Part shown: positions 1 through 11,099 of the stretch, piece by piece | Layout: every line of letters starts with the position of its first letter | How positions within the stretch are numbered: position 1 is the first letter of the stretch | From: Mytilus edulis | Taxonomy: Eukaryota; Mollusca; Bivalvia; Mytilida; Mytilidae | Direction of reading: 5' to 3' | Length of the DNA: 64,000 bases | NCBI RefSeq assembly: GCF_963676685.1 | Contig: NC_092349.1 | Coordinates: forward strand, 55,379,232-55,443,231 | Made by a program: the position numbers and the translations under genes | Notes under the pieces: model-generated | Told to the model about the DNA's origin: nothing | Database searches by the model: none | What the model saw: only the letters and a program-made list of their open reading frames with translations

Positions 1-430
1 TGGGCCCATCAATCCCAACCTTTCTTTTGTGGTCATAAACCTTGTGTTTAAATTTCAATGATTTCTATTTACTTATACTAAAGTTATTGTGCTAAAACCA
101 AGAATAATGCTTATTTGGGCCCTTTTTTGGCCCCTAATTCCTAAACTGTTGGAACCAAAACACCCAAAATCAATACCAACCTTCCTTTTTTTATCATAAA
201 CCTTGTGTCAAAATATCATTGATTTCTATTAACTTAAACTAAAGTCATGAAAGTTATGTGCGAAAACCTTGAAAATGCTTATTTGGGCTTTTTTGGCCCC
301 TAATTCCTAAATTATTGGGACCAAAACTTCCACAATCAATCCAAACCTTCCTTTTATGGTCATAAACCTTGTGTTTAAATTTCATACATTTCTAGTTACT
401 TTCACGAAAGTTATAGTGGAAAAACCAAAA
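1..430. repeat. Degenerate tandem repeat, about 162-bp period
   Basis: Three successive diverged copies begin near 9, 171 and 334. Each contains a block reading 'ccttgtgt..aaat.tc' followed by 'atgcttatttgggc' and 'ggcccctaattcctaaa'. I recognise this as a family dispersed in mussel genomes (memory, not a search). No coding potential is seen. Confidence 0.75.
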
Positions 431-520
431 TTATTCGGACGACGATGCTGACGATGCTGACGCCAACGTGATACCAATATACGACCAAAAATTTTCAATT
501 TTTGCTGTCGTATAAAAATC
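421..520. repeat. Repeat end with short direct repeats and an A/T hairpin
   Basis: A 'gacgatgct' motif occurs twice from about 441. It is followed by an inverted repeat at 479-513 whose arms read 'atacgac..aaaaatt' and 'aattttt..gtcgtat'. It looks like the terminal part of the tandem repeat element to its left. A subterminal hairpin is reminiscent of rolling-circle elements, but that assignment is only a suggestion. Confidence 0.4.
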
Positions 521-551
521 GTATATAAGAAAAAGTTAAAATTAACATTGT

Positions 552-1574
552 TTATACCTTTTCGTTGTCTTCTCCAGCATCTTCACTGTTGTAACTTTGT
601 GTTTGGTCTGGTTTAGTTTCTATCTCTTGGTCATGATTGGTTTCTTCACTAAATAAAACCATACATTCTGTACAAACTGTCTTGTTTGGATCTGTAACAT
701 TTTCCCCTTCATTGACAAATTCTTTTTTACATAGATAACATAAACTGGATTTAGTTTGATCTAGACAAGTAGAAGCAGATTTTAATGGCTGGGCTTCATC
801 TATTCCAGACAATTGCTTTGCAATGGCCAATATTTCTGCCACATTAGATGATGTGGCATTGTCTTTTGCTTGTGAAGTGTTATCAGTGTGGTAAATTTTT
901 CTTCTCTTGCTGCTTCTGGTTTCTCTTATTGTGGGCGGATCCAAAGATTTGTTAGCTTCCCTTTCAACTACTAAATCTTGATTTCTTTTAAGCGTATCAC
1001 CACCAACTTTTACATCACTGATGTCATTGTTGAGATCCTCTACATTATCAACAGTGTGTGTACTGTCAACTAAGTTGTCATCTGGTCCATGATTGACAGA
1101 TGCCACCAGTGCTGCTGTGATCAAGTCCTGGGATTCTATTATTTCCTCTTCAACTTGAACAGCACAAAATGGATTTATGCTTTCCACTTCATTAACATTT
1201 TGGTCTTGCTGAATAAAATTTTCAGCAGCAGATTTTATATTGTCAAGCCCTATTGTCTCACACAAAAGTCTAAAATTTACTTCATTCTCCTGGGAAATAT
1301 TTGACTGTCCTGTATATAGGGTCTGCACCAAACAGCAAACTGTTTTTAAAGAATAATTCTTAAGACTAACATAAACTCTTGTACCTTGACTTTCAGATGC
1401 CAATTGATTCCTCAAATATGGACTTCTACATGCCATTAAAACAAGTTTATGAACAAATATGATGCCGTCTTTACACTCAAGGCCTGCATCACAGAATGTC
1501 CCATCCTGCTGTAGTTCATACATACATTTCGTCAGGTCCTCTGCATGACTAGGAATGGAATAGCTGCCTTCCAT
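552..1574 (-). CDS. BTB/POZ-domain protein, ZBTB-like (one coding exon)
   Basis: A 340-codon open frame on the minus strand. Residues about 17-120 look like a BTB/POZ dimerisation domain: 'DGTFCDAGLECKDG' and 'VHKLVLMACRSPYLRNQL' match the usual D..l.v....F.aHk.vLaa.S.yf pattern. A long acidic, low-complexity linker follows, with a basic cluster 'SSKRRK' that could be a nuclear localisation signal. A single CX2C-X18-CX2C zinc-binding motif lies at residues 279-304. ZBTB proteins are usually nuclear transcription regulators that homodimerise through BTB. The frame ends 'AAG|GTATAA', where the apparent stop overlaps a good splice donor (exon end at 558), so the true protein probably continues beyond the left edge. 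An acceptor-like AG at 1585-1586 lies just upstream of the ATG. The domain call is firm; the family is inferred. Confidence 0.78.
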   Translation of the reverse strand: MEGSYSIPSHAEDLTKCMYELQQDGTFCDAGLECKDGIIFVHKLVLMACRSPYLRNQLASESQGTRVYVSLKNYSLKTVCCLVQTLYTGQSNISQENEVNFRLLCETIGLDNIKSAAENFIQQDQNVNEVESINPFCAVQVEEEIIESQDLITAALVASVNHGPDDNLVDSTHTVDNVEDLNNDISDVKVGGDTLKRNQDLVVEREANKSLDPPTIRETRSSKRRKIYHTDNTSQAKDNATSSNVAEILAIAKQLSGIDEAQPLKSASTCLDQTKSSLCYLCKKEFVNEGENVTDPNKTVCTECMVLFSEETNHDQEIETKPDQTQSYNSEDAGEDNEKV

Positions 1575-1586
1575 GTTTCAGCACCT

Positions 1587-2519
1587 ATTTAAAATTACAT
1601 TGTGATAAATCATTATATTTATAAATCATTATTCAGATTATGATCTTGTACTAGCTATAGTAAATTACCAACTTGGTCAAATTGATTTTAAATTTTGGTC
1701 TTTAATACAATGTCTTATTTCTGTCTCATCTTAACAAACAATGATAATTTTTACATGAAAATGTATCATGTGTACAAAGTCTCAAAAGGAAATGAAACGA
1801 GTGAGTTCCAGGGGTTTAAATTATTATCATTTGACCAACAAAATTTGCAAAGGTCCCGCCCTATTTTAGTATTTTGTCATGTTTGTAATACAAATAATAT
1901 TAAGGACCACCATATTTTCCTCAAGAACTCTTTGTGTATCATATCATGCAATTGGCATGAAATGGACAAGAATTCAAGGTGTTTTAAATAATATCATGAA
2001 TATTGGACATGTTGAAACAGATGCATAGTGTATTTCTTTCATTTATTTAGTAAAAATGCTTGACTAAGCACTCTCTAATTTCTGCCAGACAATTAACATC
2101 TTTGCATACTTTGTGCCAGGTGAGCTAAAAATGTCCACATTCAAGTTTTTGATTTTTTTCCCTTCTAAAATGAAAATCATGTGTTTTTGTATGCAAAAGA
2201 TAATATTTTATTGGCACAAATACATTTACAAAAAGCTAAAACACATTTAAAATATGTCTTTGAAGTTTAAAATGGCATGAATGGAGAGAAGGGAAGATAA
2301 TTATTATAAATGATAACTGATTTTTGATTATCTCCCATGGAAACTTCTTAACAGTGTATTGTAATTTCACATATTTTACTGGATATAGTATGGATGTCTT
2401 TTTCTTAGAACTTGAAATATTTTTTTTAAAAAGAAAAAGTGTATGAAATATTTGTTTAATTTAACATTTGTATAACAATTGAAAAATTAAAACTTACAAC
2501 TACAATAAAAGAATGAATC
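1587..2519. other. Non-coding stretch, upstream or intron of the BTB gene
   Basis: AT-rich sequence without a convincing ORF. On the BTB gene strand it lies immediately upstream of the presumed acceptor, so it is probably intron or promoter sequence. A fragment near 2118 ('aggtgagctaaaaa') resembles the end of the repeat family seen at 3.5-4.3 kb. Confidence 0.4.
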
Positions 2520-2892
2520 TGTGGACTCATCAGTTTTAAAATGATGAGTCCACATACATTTGTAGGTGTTCATGAGTCCAGGACTAAGTCACCTAGAATG
2601 AATGTGGCGGGTAGTTTAATAATTTTCCACAAAAACTGTGGTGCCAATTTTATAAACTTTGAATTTTTCGAAAAGCGAAGGATTTTCTTATCCCAGGAAT
2701 AGATTACCTTAGCTGTATTTGGCACAACTTTTTGGAATTTTGGATCTTTATTGCTCTTCAACTTTGTACTTGTTTGGCTTTATAAATATTTTGATATGAG
2801 CGTCAATGATGAGTCTTATCATGCTTATGTAGATGAAACGGGCGTCTGGCGTACTAAATTATAATCCTGGTACCTTTGATAACTATAATGTG
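2520..2892 (-). repeat. Dispersed mussel repeat, reverse orientation
   Basis: The segment ends with 'gcgtctggcgtactaaatt' and 'aatcctggtacctttgat', a signature I recognise from a very common mussel dispersed repeat. A short perfect-looking inverted repeat ('actcatca'/'tgatgagt') lies near 2522-2553. A relic of the same family, 'ccaggattaaagt...acgccagacgcgcg', occurs in each nuclease unit (for example 24.15 kb). Confidence 0.6.
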
Positions 2893-2934
2893 ACAGGGAG
2901 TATAGTCATGATAGTTGGAGCTTGAAAATAAAAT

Positions 2935-3060
2935 ACATCTCATAATTTATGATGTCTCGAAAGGCTATTTTTATTTTGCTGCGACAGGAAGGTGTCTTAG
3001 TAAAAATATAAAATAACCTTTCAAGAAGCCAATATTCATGATATTACTTTGGATTATTAA
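2935..3060. repeat. Degenerate foldback MITE
   Basis: The two arms 'atgatgtctcgaaaggctat' and, inverted, 'aaataacctttcaagaagcc' align with the intact palindromic MITE at 5811-5926. The copy is much diverged and its target duplication is no longer clear. Confidence 0.45.
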
Positions 3061-3495
3061 CATGATTAAAGCCATCCTAATTTTTCTTTTTTTAATATGC
3101 ATGTCAAAATTGTCAGGCGAAATGTCAGGCGTCCGTCTTTCTGTCCATCTGTCTGGTGCAAACATGTTGCACCTTAACTTGAGAACAATTTATATATAAT
3201 TATCTAAATTTCATAAGACTTATACATGTACCATAATTGTTTCTTATAATCAGATAATCATGATGGTCAAATGATCTGTTTACTTTTTTAGTGAAAATAA
3301 GATTAAAACTTTTTGAATTACAGGACTTTGTAACTAAAACAGGTGTGTTTTTTTCTTCACATGTTGCCCCATATCTTAAAATAATATTAATTTATGATTA
3401 ATGCTGGTAACTTTACACACTTTTGACCTATATTAATCTAAAGATCTGTATACTTTTGGTGATGATTCCATATTTCATTTTAGAGTTATTGACTT
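3061..3495. other. No gene recognised
   Basis: AT-rich sequence. A short stretch near 3110-3180 ('caggcgtccgtctttctgtcc') looks like repeat debris. No ORF or structured element that I can support. Confidence 0.3.
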
Positions 3496-3496
3496 T

Positions 3497-4290
3497 TATA
3501 CTAGAGGCTCTCAAGAGCCTGTGTCGCTCACCTTGGTCTATGTATGTGCATAATAAACAATGGACACAGATAAATTCATGACAAAATTGTGTTTTGGTGA
3601 TGGTGATGTGTTTTTAGATCTTTATTTACCACAATGATTTACTGAACATTCTTGTTGCTAGAATTATCTTTATCTATAATGAACTTCATGAACTTGGCCA
3701 AATAATTACAGTGCCAGGGGAAAATATTTTCTAAACATTTACAAAAATTTATGAAAATTGTTAAAAATTGACTATAAAGGCCTAGGGCAATAACTCCTTA
3801 AGGGGTCAACTGACCATTTTGTTCATGTTGACTTATTTGTAGATCTTACTTTGCTGAACATTATTGCTGTTTACAGTTTATCTCTTTCTATAATAATATT
3901 CAAGATAAATAACCAAAATCTGCAAAATTTCCTAAAAATTACTAATTTCGCGGCAGCAACCCAACAACGGGTTGTCTGATTTGTCTGAAAATTTCAGGGC
4001 AGATAGATGTTTGACCTGATTAACAATTTTACACACTTCCGATTGGCTCTAAATGCTTTGGTTTCAGGGATATAAGCCAAAATCTACATTTCACCCCTAT
4101 GTTCTATTTTCGGCCATCTTGGTTGGTTGGCCTGGTCATGCCACACATTTAAAAAAAATAGATACCCCAATGGTGATTGTGGCCAAGATTGGTTAAATTT
4201 GGCCCAGTAGTTTCAGAGGAGAAGATTTTTGTAAAAGTTTATGTACGACAGACGCCGGACAAAGATTGAAGATTATTCTTCTTATGCAGG
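3497..4290 (+). repeat. Dispersed bivalve repeat ('caagagcctgtgtcgctcac' family)
   Basis: It begins with 'gaggctctcaagagcctgtg' and continues through 'ggcagcaacccaacaacggg' and 'ggcccagtagtttcagagga'. I recognise this block order from multicopy elements in mussel genomes. The right end is truncated after 'gacgccgg' near 4260. It is non-coding. Confidence 0.65.
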
Positions 4291-4334
4291 ATTTTTGCCC
4301 CTATGCCTTGGAGCACAGGGGTTTGTAAATGTTA

Positions 4335-5160
4335 AGTGGGTCAGACAAGGTTTTACTGTCAATGGTGGTTGCTATCCTATATAAAACACCTCAATGGTGG
4401 TTGCTATCCTATATAAAACACCTCAATGGCGGTCGCTATCCTATATAAAACACCTCAATGGTGGTCGCTATCCTATATAAAATACCTCAATGGCGGTCGC
4501 TATCCTATATAAAACACCTCAATGGCGGTCGCTATCCTATATAAAACACCTCAATGGTGGTCGCTATCCTATATAAAACACCTCAATAGCGACGCTATCC
4601 TATATAAAACACCTCAATGGCGGTCGCTGTCCTATATAAAACACCTCAATGGCGGTCGCTATCCTATATAAAACTCCTCAATGGCGGTCGCTATCCTATA
4701 TAAAACACCTCAATGGCGGTCGCCATTCTATATAAAACACCTCAATGGCGGTCACTATCCTATATAAAACACCTCAATGGTGGTCGCTATCCTATATAAA
4801 ACACCTCAATGGCGGTCGCTATCCTATATAAAACACCTCAATGGTGGTTGCTATCCTATATAAAACACCCCAATGGCGGTCGCTATCCTTTATAAAACAC
4901 CTCAATGGTGGTTGCTATCCTATATATATATAAAACACCTCAATGGTGGTTGCTATCCTATATAAAACACCTCAATGGCGGTCGGTATCCTATTTAAAAC
5001 ACCTCAATGGCGGTCGATATCCTATATAAAACACCTCAATGGCGGTCGACACCTTCATTGCAGTCGCTATCCTATACAAAACACCTAAATGGCGGTCTCT
5101 ATCTATTATAAAATGGTGGATAGCGACCGCCATTGACAGTAAAACCTTGTCTGACCCACT
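4335..5160. mobile_element. TIR element filled by a 32-bp minisatellite
   Basis: 43-bp inverted repeats at 4335-4377 and 5118-5160 start 'agtgggtcagacaagg' and end in 'gctatcc', with only about three mismatches. Between them, roughly 23 copies of a 32-bp unit containing 'cctatataaaacacct' and 'aatggyggtcgc' fill the element. The inner end of each TIR is itself a minisatellite unit, so the array probably grew from the TIR sequence. No clear target duplication was found. Short ORFs inside are by-products of the repeat. Confidence 0.8.
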
Positions 5161-5284
5161 AAACAAGGGTATCGGGACCATTCGCCCTCATAACATGTTC
5201 GCCTTAGGTCCGTTCACTCTGAGTTCGTTCGCCCATAGACATGATGGAGTCCGTTTGCCCTACTTTAAAAATATTAATATTCAG
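5161..5284. repeat. Short repeat fragment with 'gttcgcc' motifs
   Basis: Contains repeated 'cgttcgccc'-like motifs that recur inverted ('agggcgaa') at about 8100-8210. The two segments bracket the TIR elements between them. They could be two insertions of one family or arms of an older element. Confidence 0.3.
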
Positions 5285-6189
5285 CAGTCAGGGGACTTAC
5301 TGAAATAAGTGATTTTTAAATCACTTATTTGAGTAGCAAAATTGAAGTTGTGATTTTGTAGTTTTACTCAAATTTTAAACACATAGGTTTTACATGTTTT
5401 AATAATATCTTTTCATTAATAAAATTGGAAAAAACTGTTTGCTTCTTTTATGTACATGATGTAGCAAGGTTTTAAATGCCTTTGATGCTATCATTTATCT
5501 TCAAATTCTATTTTAGTTGAAAAAATGCTATAATAATGGCTTTATACATAATAAACTCATACTTTCTTAACAGATTTTTTCCCAGCAGTGGGAGTATTTT
5601 TCCTGTAAAGTTCAAAGTTTCATCTTTCAGATTATGTAATAAAATTCTACTGATGGCGATAAAAATTTCACTGTTCGGGGGTGTTGAAATTAGTGGGGGT
5701 TATTAAAATAATGATACTTAAATTAGTGATTTTTGGGAAGGAAATTGAGGTATGATACTTAAACAAGTGGTTTTGATGTCATTATCCTAGATTCAGTACA
5801 AGGTCATCACTAGTCCAAATAATTATGAGGTCTGGCAAGGCTATTATATTTTTTTTCTGGGACGGCTTAAGGCGTCCCAGAAAAAAATTAAAATAGCCTT
5901 GCCAGACGTCATAATTATTTGGACTAGGTCATCACCTGAAATGACCTGGTCATCCCAGACAACACAGATGTTGGTTCTGATAAGTTTAGAAACATAATTA
6001 GTCCCTGGATCATTAGTATTCTCTATTTAAAGCATAATAAAATTCAATTACTTCTTCTAGTGATTAATTTGTACCACTTAAATAGGTGATTATTAAAGAA
6101 AGACAACTCTTACTTCCAATCTGTATGGAAATAATGTTACTTAAATCAGTGGTTTAGAAAATCACTCATTTAAGTAAATCCCCTGACTG
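5285..6189. mobile_element. 905-bp non-autonomous TIR transposon, 5-bp target duplication
   Basis: The termini read 'cagtcagggga' at 5285 and 'tcccctgactg' ending at 6189. The TIRs are about 55 bp and imperfect. The flanks show a direct 'ttcag' at 5280-5284 and 6190-6194. The motif 'acttaaat.agtg' recurs subterminally (near 5722, 5757, 6077 and 6130), typical of transposase-binding repeats. There is no transposase ORF. The CAG start resembles hAT elements, but a 5-bp duplication does not fit the usual 8 bp, so the superfamily is open. Confidence 0.72.
5811..5926. mobile_element. Palindromic MITE nested in the 905-bp element
   Basis: A 116-bp near-perfect foldback, 'tagtccaaataattatga' to its inverse, with a spacer around 'gggacggcttaaggcgtccc'. 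It is flanked by a 9-bp direct repeat 'ggtcatcac' at 5802-5810 and 5927-5935. A 9-bp duplication is usual for Mutator-like elements. It inserted into the older TIR transposon. Confidence 0.8.
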
Positions 6190-6655
6190 TTCAGGGCATT
6201 GAAGTTGAATAAACTTATTCAGATATTTCTATGGTATATATCAGGTATATTCTTGAAATTTATCATGTTTATGGAAACATTAAAATATCTAAAAGTTTAT
6301 GGCTTGTTAAGGATCATTAATTGTTCAATGACAAAATAATTTGGATAACCATAATAACTAATTATTGTGATACTTCGTCTTTTGATGGATTAATAATAAA
6401 AACAAACGTTTTGTTTTGATAAAACATTCAGCTTGAAATTAATGAAAACAATGATGTACGAACTGTAAATTATGAAACGGACTTACAAGTTCATTTATTT
6501 ATACTCCAAGACTAGTCATACTGCATACATTTGTGAAATCTTGACTGAATACAATTATTTTGTTAACAAATATCAATAAAGATAAATACATTGTATTCCA
6601 GTATTCTACTCTGCAAATGAAAGGGAAAATGATAAATTGATTGCGGCAATATAAA

Positions 6656-7998
6656 TATGGCACTGGCAACGGTTACATGAAAATGTAACAATAATAAAAA
6701 TATTATTGTTACATTGGAGACTAAATGCAAGAATGCATGGTTGGATAAGGACCTGATTACTTACGAATGTAACAATAACAATTGATGCTACGGTTACATA
6801 GCGTTATTGTTACATGACAAACAGCATTAATGCACGATGGGACTTGTAATATGTACTAAATAATAAAAGTTGAAGATATTTATTTTGTATTTACAATACA
6901 TACAATTATTACATGCAATTTCTGTAATTTTTATTTACAATGACAGTTTCTACATATCCAGTTAATGGTTTTTGGAGCATGTTTAGGTCTGACAGTAAGG
7001 CAATCTTTAATGTGTGCCATGCTTCTGCCTGTGAGAAATACTTTTTTACTCTAGCAATGTTGATACTGATTGTCCTCCAATATTTTGGTTGGAGGCATGT
7101 GGTGTAGTTTCATATGTCGTCTTTCAATATAATCGCATTGCCGTCCATTACGGCTTTTAAGTTTACCTCAGATTTCAGTATCCAACTTAGCAGTTAGCAA
7201 ACTTTAGTAGATATAGGAAGATGTGGTGTGAGTGCCAATGAGACAACTCTCCATACAAATAACAATTTAAAAAGTAAACCATTATAGGTTAAAGTACGGC
7301 CTTCAACACGGAGCCTTGGCTCACAACGAACAACAAGCTATAAAGGGCCCCAAAATTACTAGTGTAAAACCATTCAAACGGGAAAACCAACGGTCTAATT
7401 TGCATTTTTTTAGAGCTACGTTTGTATCTATAGCTGTATGAAATTTGTGTCTTGATATTGTTTCAGTTTCATTCAAACGCATCCAAAGTTTTAAATTTTT
7501 CATCCAAAACAAAATTGGTAATAGGAATCTCTTCATTCATTGTTCAAAGTATAATGACAGTAATAAGAGTAGGTGTGCAGTTAAATACGTTTAAAAGTGA
7601 ACACTTTTCTCAGCCCGAGTTCTCAACAAGTCAACAAACCATTAAACTATAGTTTTTGCCTTTGGCACTTAACTAATCTGAAGTAGTACCTTTCAGAATA
7701 TCAAAACCATTTATACGTAAAACTATTTGTTGAATAATAATATTTATTATTTATCATTATTACAAGTATTATTTAGTACATATACATGAATTAAGAAACA
7801 CAACTATAGAAGATTTAAATTTAATAAATCTAGCGTACATTTCTGTTTTTCATGTAACAATAACACAATGTATTGTAACCATTGTTACATTCGTAATTAA
7901 TCGGTTCCTTACCCAACTTTGCATTCCGGCAATTAGTCTCCGATGTAACAATAATATTTTCATTATTGTTACATTTCCATGTAACTGTAGCCAGCGCC
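6656..7998. mobile_element. 1.34-kb TIR element with iterated 'tgtaacaataa' motifs
   Basis: Inverted repeats of about 165 bp lie at roughly 6656-6830 and 7850-7998. Both contain 'gttacatg.aaatgtaacaa', 'gagactaa' and 'attacgaatgtaacaat'. The motif 'tgtaacaataa' is repeated several times in each arm. A flanking 'tataaa' at 6650-6655 and 7999-8004 is a possible target duplication, but the exact edge is ambiguous. There is no transposase; a SINE-like repeat sits inside. Confidence 0.7.
7208..7400 (+). mobile_element. SINE-like dispersed bivalve repeat
   Basis: The blocks 'gaagatgtggtgtgagtgcc', 'aatgagacaactctcc', 'acggccttcaacacggagcc' and 'gggccccaaaattactagtg' mark a short multicopy repeat that I recognise from mussels. 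The 'atgtggt.tg..tgccaatga' head is shared with the reverse-oriented insertions at 23.5 and 42.2 kb. I could not place Pol III A and B boxes with confidence. Confidence 0.6.
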
Positions 7999-8099
7999 TA
8001 TAAACATGATAAATATTCTGTCAATTTTTCAACAAGCTTGAACATATTTTGTTCAAACACTTAAAATAACATGAATAATGCAACTAGACAACAATTAGA

Positions 8100-8215
8100 A
8101 AAATATAAAAATCAGGGCGAATGGACCCTGGGCAAACAGGTATCAGGGCGAACAGGTACTAGGGCCAACGTGAATCAGGGCGAAGGGACCCTGATTCCGG
8201 GCGATTCCTAAACAA
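8100..8215. repeat. 'cagggcgaa' motif cluster
   Basis: Several copies of 'agggcgaa' or 'agggccaac' spaced 15-25 bp apart, inverted relative to 5161-5260. Non-coding. Confidence 0.35.
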
Positions 8216-9029
8216 GCCCCTGTGCTTGGAGTTGATACATCTGCATACAATGTATAAAAATTATATTGCAACTGCTGGGTCCTCATCTTCATCCTCACTT
8301 TTTTTACAGCTCAGGGTACAATGTATTTTATTTTGTTTATATTTCGGTATATGTATTTGGACTATCCTACCCTAATGATACTATACAGTATACTGTTTAG
8401 TGTTACTTTAAGTATAAAATAAAACAATCAAAGTCTGTGATTCTCTTCACTTACTCTTTCCTAGATATCAAATGGTCGAAAAGGAGCTCATAAAACATTT
8501 CGAAGGCTCCTTGTACGATATCGTCTTTAGCATGTTTAGACTGTTATCATCACTGTTCATAGTTTTCGAAACGATCTATGATTGTTGATTTTCATATGAC
8601 GCAGGGGAATGTATGACGCTACCTTGATTTTTTCGGTCTTTAGCTTACATCCTAAATAAATCCTACATTTCCGGTTTTCAGACTTGTGTCACTTGGGATA
8701 TCTGTATCTGAATAGAATCATCTAGACATAAAATAAATGTTTAACCCAAAAGAAAACAACATAATAAATGTACAACGAACGTTAATTATTTTTTAGCATA
8801 TTTACTAAAACATATTTTGTTTAAAAAATCATGTACATTATTATGGATTATTGCAATTTCCAGCTTTATTTCTGAGAAAATAGTCTAAATAATTATGAAA
8901 TCTTGAAATAAATGAAAATCTGTTTTTTGTGTTGTAAGAAGGCATCATGGCAAAGCAAAATTTTGTTTTAGCTTGATTCATCATTTAACGGACGCGTAAG
9001 CAGGTAAGGGGACGATCATGATATTCACG
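8216..9029. other. No gene recognised
   Basis: AT-rich, without long ORFs or clear inverted repeats. The region around 8460-8690 is less AT-rich than its surroundings, but no consistent frame or splice pair was found. Confidence 0.3.
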
Positions 9030-10140
9030 TGGTGTGGGGTGGGCTGGAGGATTTCTTTTTGATCGATTATTTATTTTCTGCACTGTTGAAGCAGGATTTT
9101 TCATTTTTATGAAAACAAGGGACCGATTATTTAATTTCATAACTTTCTGAAATATTTATAAAAACAAATTTTAAATTCATTTTTTTTATTCTTTATAAAT
9201 CAAATAAAATAATACATGTACAATCAAGTCATTATGTACCATTGAATCAGAATAAATCATCGTCATCTGCAGAAATGAATATATCGATGAAATTAATCTT
9301 CCGAGCTGATTCATTTCTGACTGCATATACATGGATTGCATACATATACGGTATTAAAGTTGGACTGTAACAAGCCTCTTTTAAAATTATTGCCAAACAT
9401 ATTTTCGATGAGCAGAGCGAGTGTAAAAAATTAACTTCGAAGGAATTTTTGAACTGCTGAAGGACCCAAGAAGCTATATAAGAACAAATGAACAAAATGC
9501 GTTCTTTGCGTTTCCTATAGACCCTTTCTTAATATGAAAACGCAAACTCTGTTTTATTAATTTTTGACAATATTTTGGTCTCAAAGCAAAATGTATAGAT
9601 TCAGTAAAAGTCTTTAGGTTTTAGGACCAACATCTACAGACCAATATGTAGGATTTAGCAAACATGTTATTCAAAAATTAGATAGGTATGTGGCTTGAAA
9701 ACAATTTGATATGAAGACAAGCTTTTGGTTTTGAAATTTCGTCGATGAGTCATTTGTCTCAATGAAGTTACGTCCCTAGCTGTGAAAAAAGTGATCTAAG
9801 TGTTACTGAGAAAATAAACCTCAAGTTAAATGACACCTCCTTTCAGACATTTCAAGTATCATTTAGATAATATTTATACTCTTATTATTAAAAGATTTGG
9901 GAACTGTGTCCGACATTCTTTTAAAAAATAAAAAAGATGAATTTAATGAAGAATCTCGTGCCACCTCATACTTACAAATAGCAATTACAAAATGGCTTAA
10001 CAGACTTGCCGAGTTATTTATTTTCAATACATTGGAAGTTATATTTTATTTTCAAATTACCACAGAACAAACCATTAGTTTTTGGGATTATCAAGGCTGA
10101 GTTATTTATTTTCAAAATCCTCCAGCCCCCCCTTTCCACT
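9030..10140. repeat. Possible 1.1-kb TIR element
   Basis: The left end 'gggctggaggattt' (about 9040) is matched by inverted 'aaatcctccagcccccc' (about 10120). 'ttatttattttc' motifs lie just inside both ends. No target duplication was resolved. Small ORFs inside (82 aa on minus at 9247-9495; 67 aa on plus at 9897-10100) have no recognisable domain. Confidence 0.4.
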
Positions 10141-10359
10141 TTTGCAGAATAGCAAATGGTCTTAAACAGATAAACCTAATTTTGCCACTTTCTTCTGTTT
10201 TAAAATTTCAGTTGTAAAAAGCAACATTCTAAGAATTAAATACATCTTATTCTATTCGGGTAAAAATCGTTTACCGATGCACAATAATATTATTGTTAAA
10301 GATGTGCGCCCGAGATCAACGCTGTAACATTCCTATACAGTTATAAAAATTCGTACGGT

Positions 10360-11030
10360 TTCCGCGGAACCCAGTGTCTCGCCTACTTTTGCTTTTAATC
10401 GTAGGTCCAACAAAATTGATGGAAAATCAATCAAAATATGCCTCTTGATACCATCTTTTGATTGTAAGAAGCTTCTGTCCAATTTTGTTAAAAATACAGG
10501 ATAGTTTATGAATCTAAAAATGTTTAAAAAACTTTATCTGCAGATCTAGGCTGTATGTAATTATATTAATTAGAAGAAAAACTGAGTCCATTTATAGGTA
10601 AAATACGGATAAACATGTACAAAATTTAAACAAAATTTCCTTTTAGACACAAGCTTTAGATCATAAACAAGCTTCTGTCCAAGTTTGGTACAAATCCAGG
10701 ATAGTATAAGTAAGTTATTAAACATCCTAAAAAAAAATAACTTTAACCAAAGTGAATGTATAGTGTCCTGGCAGAAAAAATAAATCCATTTATAAGTAAA
10801 ATACGGATAAAAATGATTTTATTTTTACAAAATTTACTTCTGGATACTATGTTATGATCATAAACAAGCTTCTGTCCAAGTCTGGTACACATCAAGAATA
10901 GTTTAAGAAAGTTATTAAAATTTCAAATACTTTAACCACAGAGTGAATATTTGTGATCGCCACCGACGACGACGACAACGACGGAATGTAGAATCGCTAT
11001 GTCTCGCGTTTTCGACTAAAGGCTCGACAA
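10360..11030 (+). repeat. Dispersed repeat with internal ~195-bp tandem units
   Basis: It starts near 'cgcggaacccagtgtctcgc' and contains three copies of an 'aagcttctgtccaa..ttggt' block (about 10470, 10670 and 10868). It ends in 'cgctatgtctcgcgttttcg' followed by 'ctcgacaaa'. This order is familiar from mussel multicopy elements. Non-coding. Confidence 0.6.
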
Positions 11031-11099
11031 AAAGAAGCAACCAATACTCATAATTCCTTTGTATGCTACAACCATTAATTTTAGATTCACAGAAGAGGT

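Noticed and set aside
1089-1304. Plus-strand ORF inside the BTB exon
   Set aside because: Antisense shadow of a clearly coding frame.
4990-5308. ORFs across the minisatellite
   Set aside because: They arise from the repeated unit and its inverted end.
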